The translations under genes and the position numbers were made by a program. The notes beneath the pieces were generated by a model. That model had not been told where the DNA came from. It saw only the letters and a program-made list of their open reading frames with translations, and did not search any database. Below, in pieces: positions 8,265 to 17,073 of a DNA stretch of 64,000 bases. Within the stretch, counting starts at the first letter, position 1. Every line of letters starts with the position of its first letter. This DNA is from Pseudomonas putida (GTDB lineage Bacteria > Pseudomonadota > Gammaproteobacteria > Pseudomonadales > Pseudomonadaceae). Location of the stretch: assembly GCF_022627325.1 (NCBI RefSeq), contig NZ_JAETZZ010000015.1:87875-151874 (forward strand), read 5' to 3'.

Positions 8265-9239
8265 TCAGCCCTTCCACACCTGTGGGTTCACCAGATCCCG
8301 CGGCCGCTCGCCCAGCAGCGCAGCGCGCAGGTTGTCCATTGCCCGGTTGGCCATGGCCTCACGGGTTTCGGCGGTGGCCGAACCGATGTGCGGCAGCGTC
8401 AGGGCATTGGGCAGTTTGAACAGCGGCGACTCGCTCAGCGGCTCCTTTTCGTAGACATCCAGGCCCGCGCCGCGAATGGTGCCGTTTTGCAGCGCCTCGA
8501 CCAGCGCTGCTTCGTCGACCACCGGGCCACGGGCGATGTTGATCAGGAAGGCGCTCGGCTTCATCAGCTTCAGCTCGCGAGCGCCGATCAGCTTGCGGGT
8601 GGCGTCGGACAGCGGCACCACGATGCAGACGAAATCGGATTCTGCCAGCAGTTGCTCAAGGCTGCGGTATTGGGCCCCGAGCTCCTGCTCCAGTGCTGGT
8701 TTGCGGCTGTTGCCGGCATACAGCACCGGCATGTTGAAACCGAAGCGGCCACGGCGGGCGACGGCCGCGCCGATGTTGCCCAGGCCGACGATGCCCAGCG
8801 TCTTGCCGTGCACGTCGCTGCCGAAGTGCGCTGGGCCGACGGTGGCCTGCCATTGGCCGGCCTTGGTCCAGGCGTCCAGTTCGGCCGTGCGCCGTGCGCA
8901 GCCCATGATCAGCGAGAAGCCCAGGTCGGCGGTGCTTTCGGTCAGCACGTCAGGCGTGTTGGTCAGGGCGATGCCGCGCTCGTTGAAGTAGTCGACGTCG
9001 TAGTTGTCGTAGCCCACCGAGACGCTGGACACCACTTCCAGCTTGGCGGCCCCTTCGAGTTGCGCGCGGCCGAGCTTGCGACCGGCGCCGATCAGGCCGT
9101 GGGCTTCGGGCAAGGCTTCATTGAACTGGGCACTGATGTCGCCGAGCTTGGGGTTGGGCACGATCACGTTGAAATCTTGCTGCAGGCGCTCGGCCATGGC
9201 CGGGGTTATGCGGCTGAAGGCCAGGACGGTCTTTTTCAT
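8265..9239 (-). CDS. ghrB: 2-hydroxyacid dehydrogenase (glyoxylate/hydroxypyruvate or 2-ketogluconate reductase)
   Basis: Cytoplasmic NAD(P)H-dependent reductase of 324 residues in the D-2-hydroxyacid dehydrogenase family, reducing glyoxylate, hydroxypyruvate or 2-ketoaldonates. The Rossmann motif GIVGLGNIGAAVARR is near residue 150. The catalytic set is present: Arg in NIARGPVVDE, Glu in DVYEKEP and His in LPHIGSAT. The start at 9239 (MKKTVLAF) is preceded by GGAAG; the frame is open to 9257. A LysR regulator follows on the same strand upstream, separated by a repeat hairpin. Choice between GhrB and 2-ketogluconate reductase activity cannot be made from sequence. Confidence 0.85.
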   Translation of the reverse strand: MKKTVLAFSRITPAMAERLQQDFNVIVPNPKLGDISAQFNEALPEAHGLIGAGRKLGRAQLEGAAKLEVVSSVSVGYDNYDVDYFNERGIALTNTPDVLTESTADLGFSLIMGCARRTAELDAWTKAGQWQATVGPAHFGSDVHGKTLGIVGLGNIGAAVARRGRFGFNMPVLYAGNSRKPALEQELGAQYRSLEQLLAESDFVCIVVPLSDATRKLIGARELKLMKPSAFLINIARGPVVDEAALVEALQNGTIRGAGLDVYEKEPLSESPLFKLPNALTLPHIGSATAETREAMANRAMDNLRAALLGERPRDLVNPQVWKG

Positions 9240-9263
9240 CGGGCTACTTCCGGGCAAAAGGTA

Positions 9264-9360
9264 GAAGCTACAAGTTGCAAGCTACAAGCTGCAAGAGAAA
9301 GCAGCGCGTGCACGGCTCTGCTGTTGCTTGCAGCTTGCAGCTTGCAGCTTGCAGCTGCTT
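9264..9360. repeat. CAAGCTGC inverted-repeat element, gene-less copy A
   Basis: Left arm (9264-9308) and right arm (9318-9360) are built from the 7-base unit GCAAGCT or its complement and pair over about 30 bases with three mismatches. The right arm contains four perfect tandem GCTTGCA units. The arms share an inner GCAAGAGAAAGC border with copy B at 23128 and a related GCAAGAAAGAAGC with the ORF-bearing copy at 61435. It fills the whole gap between the LysR stop and the reductase start. Confidence 0.75.
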
Positions 9361-10307
9361 CAGTTCGCGATGAGCAACTCGTGGGTTTTCAGGTCCGCTT
9401 CGTGGGCTGCGAGAATCTCAGGCAGGGAATTGCGCAGGTACTCCACCCAGGTCTTGATCTTCGCATCCAGATACTGGCGCGACGGGTAGATCGCATACAG
9501 GTTCAGCTCCTGCAGCCTGTAGTCCGGCATCACCCGCACCAGGCTGCCATCCCGCAAACCCTCGATGGCCGAGTAGATCGGCAGCACGCCCATGCCCATG
9601 CCGCTGCGAATCGCGGTTTTCATCGCGTCGGCAGAATTGACCTGGAACGGCGAACTGGTGATGTTGACCAGCTCCTGGCCCTCCGGGCCGTCGAACAACC
9701 ACTTTTCCAGCGGGATCACCGGGCTGACCATGCGCAGGCAGGCATGCTGCAGCAGGTCGACCGGCTTGTGCGCGAAGCCGTGCCTGGCCACATAGTCGGG
9801 CGAGGCGCAGACGATGCTGTAGGTAATGCCCAGACGCTGCGACACGAAGCCCGAGTCCGGCAGCTCGGTGGCCAGCACGATGGACACGTCATAGCCTTCG
9901 TCGAGCAGGTCGGGCACGCGGTTGGCCATGGTCAGGTCGAACGTCACGTCCGGGTGCGACTCGCGGTAGCGGGCGATGGCATCGACCACGAAGTGCTGGC
10001 CGACCCCGGTCATCGAGTGCACCTTCAATTGCCCGGCAGGGCGGGCATGCGCATCGCTCGCCTCGGCTTCGGCCTCTTCGACGTAGGTCAGGATCTGTTC
10101 ACAGCGCATCAGGTAACGCTTGCCCGCCTCGGTCAGGGCGATGCGCCGCGTGGTTCGGTTCAGCAGCCGGGTTTGCAGATGGGCTTCCAGGTTGGAGACC
10201 GCCCGCGACACGTTCGCGGTGGTCGTATCCAGTTGCGCCGCAGCAGCAGTGAAACTGCCAAGCTGGGCTACGCAACTGAAAGCACGCATGTTTTGCAGGG
10301 TGTCCAT
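9360..10307 (-). CDS. LysR-family transcriptional regulator
   Basis: 315-residue LysR regulator with an N-terminal winged helix (MRAFSCVAQLGSFTAAAAQL, then RAVSNLEAHLQTRLLNRTTR) and a C-terminal effector-binding domain of the CrgA/DmlR-like subgroup. It is divergent from the efflux operon starting at 10486, with 178 bases between. LysR proteins commonly control divergent genes, so it is the best candidate regulator of that aromatic-acid-type pump. It could also act on the reductase gene downstream. The stop codon abuts the CAAGCTGC repeat. Confidence 0.88.
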   Translation of the reverse strand: MDTLQNMRAFSCVAQLGSFTAAAAQLDTTTANVSRAVSNLEAHLQTRLLNRTTRRIALTEAGKRYLMRCEQILTYVEEAEAEASDAHARPAGQLKVHSMTGVGQHFVVDAIARYRESHPDVTFDLTMANRVPDLLDEGYDVSIVLATELPDSGFVSQRLGITYSIVCASPDYVARHGFAHKPVDLLQHACLRMVSPVIPLEKWLFDGPEGQELVNITSSPFQVNSADAMKTAIRSGMGMGVLPIYSAIEGLRDGSLVRVMPDYRLQELNLYAIYPSRQYLDAKIKTWVEYLRNSLPEILAAHEADLKTHELLIAN

Positions 10308-10485
10308 GGGTCACTCTCAAGGTAGAGGGCAAATTGTGTCACGAAGTAAGTTGCATGTGCCTTCGACCAAAGCCGGATTATCGCTGTTTTGGTAACAAAG
10401 ATTCGCAGGAATCCACGCTTATCGCCAGTGCGGCCGCCCCCTAGAATTGCCCAGCCCTCCACCTCTTCCTCGGGAAATCGCAGCT

Positions 10486-12015
10486 GTGCCGCGTCGCATC
10501 ATCAGAACGCTTCAGGCGTTCAGTGCCTGTGCCATTAGCCTCACCTTGAGCGGCTGTATCGGAACCTGGGGCATTGCCCCACAAAGCAAGACCCTCCAAG
10601 CCAATACCTTGACCACCGACGCAGCCATCCGTGCAGCCGCCAGCGATGCCCACTGGCCCGACCAGCAGTGGTGGCGTGCCTACCATGACCCGCAACTGAA
10701 CCATTGGCTGGACCTGGCCGTGGCGGGTAGCCCGAGCCTGGCCATGGCCACAGCGCGGGTGCGCGCGGCCAAGGCCATGGCCGGCGTGGTCGAGTCGGCA
10801 GAACAGCTGCAGGCCAACGGCCAGGCGTCGCTCAAGCGCCACAACTGGCCTGAAGACTCGTTCTATGGCCCTGGCGCACTGTCGGGTGCCAACACCTGGG
10901 ACAACAACGCCGCCATCGGCTTCAGCTATGCCCTGGACCTTTGGGGGCGCGAACGCAACGCCAGCGAACAGGCCGTGGACCAGGCACACATGAGCGTGGC
11001 CGAGGCCCGCCAGGCGCAACTGGAACTGCAGAACAACGTGGTGCGTGCCTACATTCAGCTGAGCCTGCACTTCGCCCAGCGTGACATCGTCCAGGCCGAG
11101 CTCAAGCAGCAGGAGCAGATTCTGGCTTTGGCCAAGCGCCGCCTGGACGGCGGTATCGGTACCCATCTGGAGGTCAGCCAGGCCGAAGCCCCGCTGCCCG
11201 AAACCCATCGCCAACTGGACAGCCTCGACGAAGAAATCGCGCTTACCCGCAACCAGCTGGCTGCGCTGGCGGGCAAGGGGCCAGGGGAGGGCGCGCAGAT
11301 CCAGCGCCCCAGCCTGACCCTTGCCGCCCCTGTGCAGCTGCCGTCTGCGCTGCCGGCCGAGCTGGTCGGCCAGCGCCCCGACGTGGTTGCCAGCCGCTGG
11401 CAGGTGGCCGCCCAGGCGCGTGGCATCGACGTCGCTCACGCTGGCTTCTTCCCTAACGTCGACCTGGTCGGCAGCCTGGGCTTCATGGCCACCGGTGGCG
11501 GGCCGCTGGAATTTCTCAGCGGGCGCAAGTTCAACTACAACGTCGGGCCGGCCATCAGCCTGCCCATCTTCGACGGCGGCCGCTTGCGCTCGCAGCTGGG
11601 GGTGGCTGCGGCGGGCTATGACGTGGCCGTGGCGCGCTACAACCAGACGGTCATTGGCGCGTTGAGGCACATTTCCGACCAGTTGATCCGCCGTGAGTCG
11701 ATGCAGGAACAGGCGCATTTCGCCGCTGAATCCGTGGCCGCTGCACAGAAGACCTACGACATCGCCATGATCGCCTTCCAGCGGGGCCTGACCGACTACC
11801 TCAACGTGCTCAATGCCCAGACCTTGCTGCTGCGCCAGCAGAACGTGCAGCAGCAGGTGCAGGCCGCGCGCCTGATCGCCCATGCCGAGCTGGTGACCGC
11901 CCTGGGCGGTGGCCTGCAGGCCGGCAAGGACGTGCCTGAGCAGGAGCGCCAGGCAGCGCCGACCACCCCAGCCAGCCTGGCTGTTTTCGACCGCAAACCG
12001 GACCACGCCGAATGA
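10486..12015 (+). CDS. Outer-membrane efflux lipoprotein, NodT/OprM family
   Basis: Outer-membrane channel component of a tripartite pump, about 509 residues. I choose GTG 10486 because it starts a short lipoprotein signal (VPRRIIRTLQAFSAC...) ending in the lipobox LSGC, acylated Cys at residue 24. A TTG at 10447 would add a poor proline-rich leader. Two OEP repeats are visible, with the family motif ELVGQRPDVVASRW opening the second and FDGGRLRSQLGVA later. It overlaps the next gene by ATGA. Pairing with a FUSC protein and an HlyD adaptor points to export of aromatic acids. Confidence 0.88.
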   Translation: MPRRIIRTLQAFSACAISLTLSGCIGTWGIAPQSKTLQANTLTTDAAIRAAASDAHWPDQQWWRAYHDPQLNHWLDLAVAGSPSLAMATARVRAAKAMAGVVESAEQLQANGQASLKRHNWPEDSFYGPGALSGANTWDNNAAIGFSYALDLWGRERNASEQAVDQAHMSVAEARQAQLELQNNVVRAYIQLSLHFAQRDIVQAELKQQEQILALAKRRLDGGIGTHLEVSQAEAPLPETHRQLDSLDEEIALTRNQLAALAGKGPGEGAQIQRPSLTLAAPVQLPSALPAELVGQRPDVVASRWQVAAQARGIDVAHAGFFPNVDLVGSLGFMATGGGPLEFLSGRKFNYNVGPAISLPIFDGGRLRSQLGVAAAGYDVAVARYNQTVIGALRHISDQLIRRESMQEQAHFAAESVAAAQKTYDIAMIAFQRGLTDYLNVLNAQTLLLRQQNVQQQVQAARLIAHAELVTALGGGLQAGKDVPEQERQAAPTTPASLAVFDRKPDHAE

Positions 12016-14189
12016 GTGCATCGAGCCTGCCCCTGCGCTGGCTGCACAGCCTGGAATGGCGCCGGGGTTTCTTTGCCTGGGCGCGTACCGACGGGGTGAC
12101 GTGGGTCTACATCTGCAAGGTGCTGGCCGCTGCGTTCATCACCCTGTGGCTGGCCATGCGCCTGGAGCTGCCACAGCCGCGCACGGCGATGATCACCGTG
12201 TTCATCGTCATGCAGCCGCAGAGCGGCCATGTCTTCGCCAAGAGTTTCTACCGGGTGCTCGGCACCCTGGCCGGCTCGGCGATGATGGTGGCGCTGATTG
12301 CCCTGTTCGCGCAGAACACTGAGCTGTTCCTGCCCAGCCTGGCGCTGTGGGTGGGCCTGTGTTCGGCGGGCGCCATGCGCTACCGCACCTTTCGCGCCTA
12401 TGGTTTCGTGCTGGCCGGCTACACCGCGGCCATGACCGGCCTGCCGGTGCTGGAACACCCAGACCAAGCGTTCATGGCGGCCGTGTGGCGGGTGCTGGAG
12501 ATTGGCTTGGGCATCCTCGTTTCGACCTTCGTCAGCGCCGCGGTCCTGCCGCAGTCGGCCAGCGCCGCCATGCGCAATGCGTTGTACCAGCGTTTTGGCG
12601 TGTTCGCCGGGGTCGTGGTCGAGGCCTTGCGTGGTGACAGCCAGCGAGACCGTTTCGAAACCAGCAACGTCAGGTTCGTCGCCGAGGCGGTCGGCCTGGA
12701 AAGCCTGCGCAACGTCACCGCCTTCGAAGACCCGCACATGCGCAGGCGCTCTGGCCGCCTGGTGCGCATGAACAGCGAGTTCATGGCCATCACCACGCGC
12801 TTCAACGCCCTGCGCCGGTTGCTTGAGCGCCTGCGCGCCCGTGGGCCGCTCACCATCGTCGGGGCCATCGAGCCGGGCCTGAACACCTTGGTCGAGCTGC
12901 TTGAGCCCTATGTCGGGCGCGCGCTGACCGATGCCGATGCGCTGCGCCTGACGCTGGAGCTGGCGGCCTACAAAGAGGGCCTGCAGGCTCAGGTACGTGG
13001 CCTGCGCGCCGAATACCTGCTGACCGACCCCAGCGAGTCCGACCAGCTCGATTTCCATACCGCTTTCGAGCTGCTCTATCGCTTGGTCGACGAGATGTAC
13101 AGCTACGCCGAAACCCACGCCTCCCTGGCCGCGCACACGCATGAGCGCGAGCAGTGGGATGAGCCTTACGTGGCTCAGACCAGCTGGCTGGTGTCGCTGG
13201 CCGCCGGCCTGCGCGCCTCGGCGGTGCTGTTGCTGCTGGGCAGCTACTGGCTGCTCAGCGACTGGCCAAGTGGGGGCATGATGACCTTGATCGCCACCGT
13301 CACCGTAGGCCTGTCGGCGGCTTCGCCGAACCCCAAACGCATGTCGTTCCAAATGGCCTGCGGCACGGCGATCGGGGCGTTCATCGGCTTCTTCGAAACC
13401 TTCTTCGTGTTCCCTTGGATCGACGGCTTCGCGCTGCTGTGCATGGTGCTGGCGCCGGTGTTCACGCTGGGTGCCTTCCTGTCTTCGCGGCCTGCCTACG
13501 CGGGTTACGGCATAGGCCTGCTGGTGTTCTTCGCCATCGGCTCAGTGCCTAACAACCTGACCGTGTACGACCCTTACACCTTCATCAACGACTACATCGG
13601 CATGGTCATCGGTATGTTCGTCTGCGCTGCGGCGGGGGCGATCATCCTGCCGCCCAACAGCCGCTGGTTGTGGAGCCGCCTGGAGCAGGAACTGCGCGAG
13701 CAGGTGCTGTTCGCCATCAGCGGTCGCCTGCGCGGCCTGGGCTCGGCGTTCGAAAGCCGCACCCGTGACCTGTTGCACCAGGCCTATGGCCTGGCCGCCG
13801 GCAAGCCGCAGGTACAAAGCGAGCTGATGGGCTGGATGTTGACGGTGCTGGAAATCGGCCATGCGGTCATCGAGCTGCGCAAGGAGCAGGCCCGCGCACC
13901 CGTCCACCCGGCGTATGCCGAGTCGCAGCCTTGGCGCCAGGCAATTCGTGTCATGGGCCGGGCGCTGGCGCGGCTGTTCCTGCAGCCCAGCGCCAGCAAC
14001 CACGAGCGCGCGCTGGTGGCCGTCGACCACGCCATCAGCCGTGTGCAGGCCACCGACGAACCCTTCGCCCGGCACTTCGACACCTCGGTGTTGCGCCGCG
14101 TGCAGAGCTACCTGCACTTCATCCGTTCCTCCCTGCTCGACCCACAGTCGCCGTTGGCTACGGCGAAAGGATTGCACGATGCTCCGTGA
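12012..14189 (+). CDS. FUSC-family inner-membrane efflux protein (AaeB-like)
   Basis: 725-residue inner-membrane transporter of the fusaric acid resistance / p-hydroxybenzoate efflux family. Two hydrophobic blocks of about five to six helices lie at residues 35-180 and 390-545, each followed by a large soluble domain, which is the standard FUSC layout. TAMITVFIVMQPQSGHVFAK near residue 55 is the family signature. It is translationally coupled to the upstream outer-membrane lipoprotein (ATGA) and overlaps the DUF1656 gene by 11 bases. The substrate is probably an aromatic carboxylate; this is inference from family. Confidence 0.9.
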   Translation: MSASSLPLRWLHSLEWRRGFFAWARTDGVTWVYICKVLAAAFITLWLAMRLELPQPRTAMITVFIVMQPQSGHVFAKSFYRVLGTLAGSAMMVALIALFAQNTELFLPSLALWVGLCSAGAMRYRTFRAYGFVLAGYTAAMTGLPVLEHPDQAFMAAVWRVLEIGLGILVSTFVSAAVLPQSASAAMRNALYQRFGVFAGVVVEALRGDSQRDRFETSNVRFVAEAVGLESLRNVTAFEDPHMRRRSGRLVRMNSEFMAITTRFNALRRLLERLRARGPLTIVGAIEPGLNTLVELLEPYVGRALTDADALRLTLELAAYKEGLQAQVRGLRAEYLLTDPSESDQLDFHTAFELLYRLVDEMYSYAETHASLAAHTHEREQWDEPYVAQTSWLVSLAAGLRASAVLLLLGSYWLLSDWPSGGMMTLIATVTVGLSAASPNPKRMSFQMACGTAIGAFIGFFETFFVFPWIDGFALLCMVLAPVFTLGAFLSSRPAYAGYGIGLLVFFAIGSVPNNLTVYDPYTFINDYIGMVIGMFVCAAAGAIILPPNSRWLWSRLEQELREQVLFAISGRLRGLGSAFESRTRDLLHQAYGLAAGKPQVQSELMGWMLTVLEIGHAVIELRKEQARAPVHPAYAESQPWRQAIRVMGRALARLFLQPSASNHERALVAVDHAISRVQATDEPFARHFDTSVLRRVQSYLHFIRSSLLDPQSPLATAKGLHDAP

Positions 14190-14394
14190 ACTCATGCCCC
14201 GTGAGATCGCCTTCCATGGCGTGTACATGCCCACCATGACCTTGATGTTCCTGTTCGCCCTGGGCCTGGCCTGGGGCTTGGACCGCTTCATCGCCAGCCA
14301 TGATGGCTACCGCTTCTTCTGGCACCCGGCGCTGTTGCGCCTGAGCCTGTTCGTCTGCCTGTTCGGCGCCCTGGCGCTGTCGCTCTACCGGTGA
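14179..14394 (+). CDS. DUF1656 (AaeX-like) small membrane protein
   Basis: 71-residue protein with two predicted transmembrane helices (about 14-33 and 47-69) and the family opening REIAFHGVYMP. DUF1656 proteins accompany FUSC and HlyD genes in aaeXAB-type operons; their exact role is unknown. The start lies inside the end of the FUSC gene and the adaptor follows after ten bases. Confidence 0.85.
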   Translation: MLRELMPREIAFHGVYMPTMTLMFLFALGLAWGLDRFIASHDGYRFFWHPALLRLSLFVCLFGALALSLYR

Positions 14395-14404
14395 GAATCC
14401 TTCG

Positions 14405-15265
14405 ATGAAAAAGTTCTTCAGCCTGATTGCCACCTTGCTGGTGCTGACTGCTGCCGTGGTGATCGGTCGCCAGTTGTGGCTGCACTACATGACGACGCCC
14501 TGGACCCGCGACGGGCGCGTGCGGGCCGACATCATCAATGTCGCCGCCGACGTGCCCGGTTATGTGGTGGATGTACCGGTCAAGGATAACCAGCGGGTGA
14601 AGAAGGGCGACCTGCTGATCCGGATCGACCCCGAGCACTACCAGTTGGCCGTCGACCAAGCCAAGGCGCTGGTCGCCTCGCGCAAGGCCACCTGGGAGAT
14701 GCGCAAGGTCAACGCCCGGCGCCGTGCCGACATGGACAACCTGGTGATCTCCAAGGAAAACCGCGACGACGCCAGCAACATCGCCAACGCCGCGCTGGCC
14801 GACTATCAACAGGCCCAGGCAGCCCTGGCAGCGGCCGAGTTGAACCTCACACGCACCCGCATCGTTGCCACGGTCGATGGCTACGTGACCAACCTGAATA
14901 TCCACAAAGGTGACTATGCGCGTACCGGTGAGGCGGTGATGGCGGTGGTCGATGAACACTCGTTCTGGGTTTACGGCTTCTTTGAGGAAACCAAGCTGCC
15001 GCACGTGAAGGTGGGTGACCAGGCTGAGCTGCAGATGATGAGCGGCGAACGGCTCAAGGGCCATGTGCAGAGCATCGCCCGTGGCATCTACGACCGCGAT
15101 AACCCGCAGAGCCGCGAGCTGATCGCCGACGTGAACCCGACCTTCAACTGGGTGCGCCTGGCCCAGCGGGTGCCGGTGCGGATACACATCGATGAAGTGC
15201 CGGACGGGTTTCTGCTGGCGGCAGGGACGACGTGCACCGTGGTGGTGACGCCGAGCGATGGATGA
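14405..15265 (+). CDS. HlyD/EmrA-type periplasmic adaptor (AaeA-like)
   Basis: 286-residue membrane-fusion protein anchored by one N-terminal helix (about 5-24). It shows the lipoyl half-motifs VAADVPGYVVDVPVKDNQRV and TRIVATVDGYVTNLNI on either side of an alpha-hairpin, then a beta-barrel domain. It links the FUSC pump to the outer-membrane lipoprotein at the head of the operon. The length and motif spacing match AaeA. It converges on the usp gene, with only 19 bases between. Confidence 0.9.
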   Translation: MKKFFSLIATLLVLTAAVVIGRQLWLHYMTTPWTRDGRVRADIINVAADVPGYVVDVPVKDNQRVKKGDLLIRIDPEHYQLAVDQAKALVASRKATWEMRKVNARRRADMDNLVISKENRDDASNIANAALADYQQAQAALAAAELNLTRTRIVATVDGYVTNLNIHKGDYARTGEAVMAVVDEHSFWVYGFFEETKLPHVKVGDQAELQMMSGERLKGHVQSIARGIYDRDNPQSRELIADVNPTFNWVRLAQRVPVRIHIDEVPDGFLLAAGTTCTVVVTPSDG

Positions 15266-15284
15266 ACGCAGGCCTGTGCGATGT

Positions 15285-15734
15285 CTAGACTGCCGCCCCG
15301 ACCAAGACGGGCACTGTGACCCGGTCAATCACCTTCGCACTGACTGACGGGTCCAGCATCCGCCCCAGGCGCGACAGGTGGCGGTGGCCCATGATGATCA
15401 GCTCGCACTTGATTTCCTGCGCCTTGGCGACGATGGCCTCGACCGGTTGCCCTGCGACCATGCAGCCTTGGCTGCTGAAGCCGGCCTGCTTGAGCGATGC
15501 CACGGCTTCGGCCACGGCACGGTCGCCCAGGCGTTGTTCCTCACAGGCGGCAGGGTATTGTTCCACTTCCTCGGCGGTGTACGGCGCAGGCTTGTCGTGC
15601 ACGGCGAACGTCGAGTCGATGGCCAGCAATACGTGCAGTTCGTGTTCGTCGGGCCGGCAGTAGCGGCGGGCGAGGGTGAGCAGGGCGGTCGAGGCAGGGG
15701 AGGCGTCGATGGCGATCAGGACGGGGCTGGGCAT
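15285..15734 (-). CDS. UspA-family protein with altered ATP-binding motif
   Basis: 149-residue single-domain universal stress protein (SPVLIAIDASPASTALLTLA at the N-terminus, VPVLVGAAV at the C-terminus). The start at 15734 has GAGGA seven bases upstream, whereas the open frame runs to 15842 through a REP element. The usual nucleotide motif G-2x-G-9x-G(S/T) is degenerate: the sequence reads GHRH, nine residues, then PS, so the second and third glycines are His and Pro. It may therefore belong to the non-ATP-binding UspA class. The role is unknown beyond the family. Confidence 0.82.
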   Translation of the reverse strand: MPSPVLIAIDASPASTALLTLARRYCRPDEHELHVLLAIDSTFAVHDKPAPYTAEEVEQYPAACEEQRLGDRAVAEAVASLKQAGFSSQGCMVAGQPVEAIVAKAQEIKCELIIMGHRHLSRLGRMLDPSVSAKVIDRVTVPVLVGAAV

Positions 15735-15774
15735 AAGGATCCTCGCTGAAACTGGCTGGTCGGTTGCCTGTACT

Positions 15775-15895
15775 GGCCCCATCGCCGGCAAGCCGGCGCC
15801 CACAAGTTTGGCCTGCCCCCGGGTAGTTGGACACCCATCCAATGTCCCGGGGCAGTCCCCACCCCTGTGGGAGCCGGCTTGCCGGCGATAGGGCC
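15775..15895. repeat. Paired inverted REP elements (REPIN-like) with palindromic spacer
   Basis: Two REP units in opposite orientation, GGCCCCATCGCCGGCAAGCC (from 15775) and its complement ending at 15895, flank a spacer. The spacer is itself an imperfect palindrome (CTGCCCCCGGG ... CCCGGGGCAG). The element fills most of the 295-base gap between usp and the LysR gene at 16030. The rest of the gap holds no feature I can recognise. Confidence 0.8.
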
Positions 15896-16029
15896 GGTAC
15901 AGTCACAGCCTTACTTGTGGCTCATCAGGCCATGGAAATAAATGCGCTACCACGCACGAGCGCATTGCGTCTGGTGCAATCGTGCGACCTGCTAACATCG
16001 CGTTCCCACAACCGCCACGGAAATCGGCC

Positions 16030-16938
16030 ATGCCACTCCCGGACATGAACCTGCTCGTCGCCCTCGACGCCCTGCTCGATGAAGGCAGTGTGGTCGGCGC
16101 GGCGCAGCGCATGAACCTCAGCCCGGCGGCAATGAGCCGGACCCTCGGGCGTATCCGCGATGCCTTGGGCGATCCGATCCTGGTGCGCGCCGGCCGTGGC
16201 CTGGTACCGACACCTCGGGCGCTGGCCCTGCGCGAGCAGGTGGCGGCGCTGGTGGAGCAGGCCGGTGAGGTGTTCCGCAGTGCTGCAGAGGTGGATCTAC
16301 CCAAGCTCGACCGAGCCTTCAACATCCGCACCAATGACCTGTTCATCGCCCTGTATGGTGCCCTGCTGTTGCGCCGCATGCACGAGCAGGCCCCGCGCAC
16401 GGTACTGCGCTTCGTGCCGGAGAGCCCCGGTGGTGATGACGACAGCATCCTGCGCGATGGGCGCACCGACCTGATCATCAGCTCGACCGTCGACCTGGGC
16501 CCGGAAATCAAGGTGCAGAGCCTGTTCCAGACCTACTACGTGGGGTTGGCGCGGCGCGACCATCCGATCTTCGACCAGCCGATCACCGCGCAGAGTTTTG
16601 CCGGTTATCCACAGATCAGCGTGTCCCGGCGTGGCCGCGCTAACGGGCCGATCGATGTCGAGCTGGCCAACTTCAAGGTGCAACGGCGGGTGGCGCTGAT
16701 TACGCCGAGCTTCCACTCGGCGTTGTTCTCGCTGCCCGATTCGGACCTGATCCTGCCGATGCCCGCCAATATTCTCAACAGTGTGCACAAGCTCGGCTTG
16801 CCGTTGCGCTCGTTCGAGATTCCGGTGCCGCTGGAACGGGTGACCGTGCTGCAGGCCTGGCACCCGCGTTATCACAACGATCCGGCGCACCGCTGGTTGC
16901 GGCAGATCTTGAAAGCCTGTTGCAGTGTCGATCCGTAA
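16030..16938 (+). CDS. LysR-family transcriptional regulator
   Basis: 302-residue LysR protein. The DNA-binding domain (MNLLVALDALLDEGSVVGAA, then RTLGRIRDALGDPILVR) resembles the NodD/NahR-like subgroup. The effector domain follows from about residue 90. The start at 16030 has GGAAA upstream; ATG 16045 is an alternative. It lies 135 bases upstream of, and in the same direction as, the EmrAB-type pump operon, and is its likely regulator. That link is inferred from position only. Confidence 0.87.
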   Translation: MPLPDMNLLVALDALLDEGSVVGAAQRMNLSPAAMSRTLGRIRDALGDPILVRAGRGLVPTPRALALREQVAALVEQAGEVFRSAAEVDLPKLDRAFNIRTNDLFIALYGALLLRRMHEQAPRTVLRFVPESPGGDDDSILRDGRTDLIISSTVDLGPEIKVQSLFQTYYVGLARRDHPIFDQPITAQSFAGYPQISVSRRGRANGPIDVELANFKVQRRVALITPSFHSALFSLPDSDLILPMPANILNSVHKLGLPLRSFEIPVPLERVTVLQAWHPRYHNDPAHRWLRQILKACCSVDP

Positions 16939-17073
16939 ACCCGCAGCGTTTTGTGGCGCTTCGCGTGGATTGCGTCACACGCAATATAGAACTGCCGATA
17001 AGTCAGTTTTCGTAAGCATTCGACTTTCTTAGACTTGCTCCAGCCATAAAATTGTTGCTGGAGTTGTCTACCC

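Noticed and set aside
9326..9355. Tandem GCTTGCA units considered as a CRISPR or VNTR array
   Set aside because: The 7-base period has no spacers, so it is not CRISPR. The units form one arm of the inverted-repeat element described.
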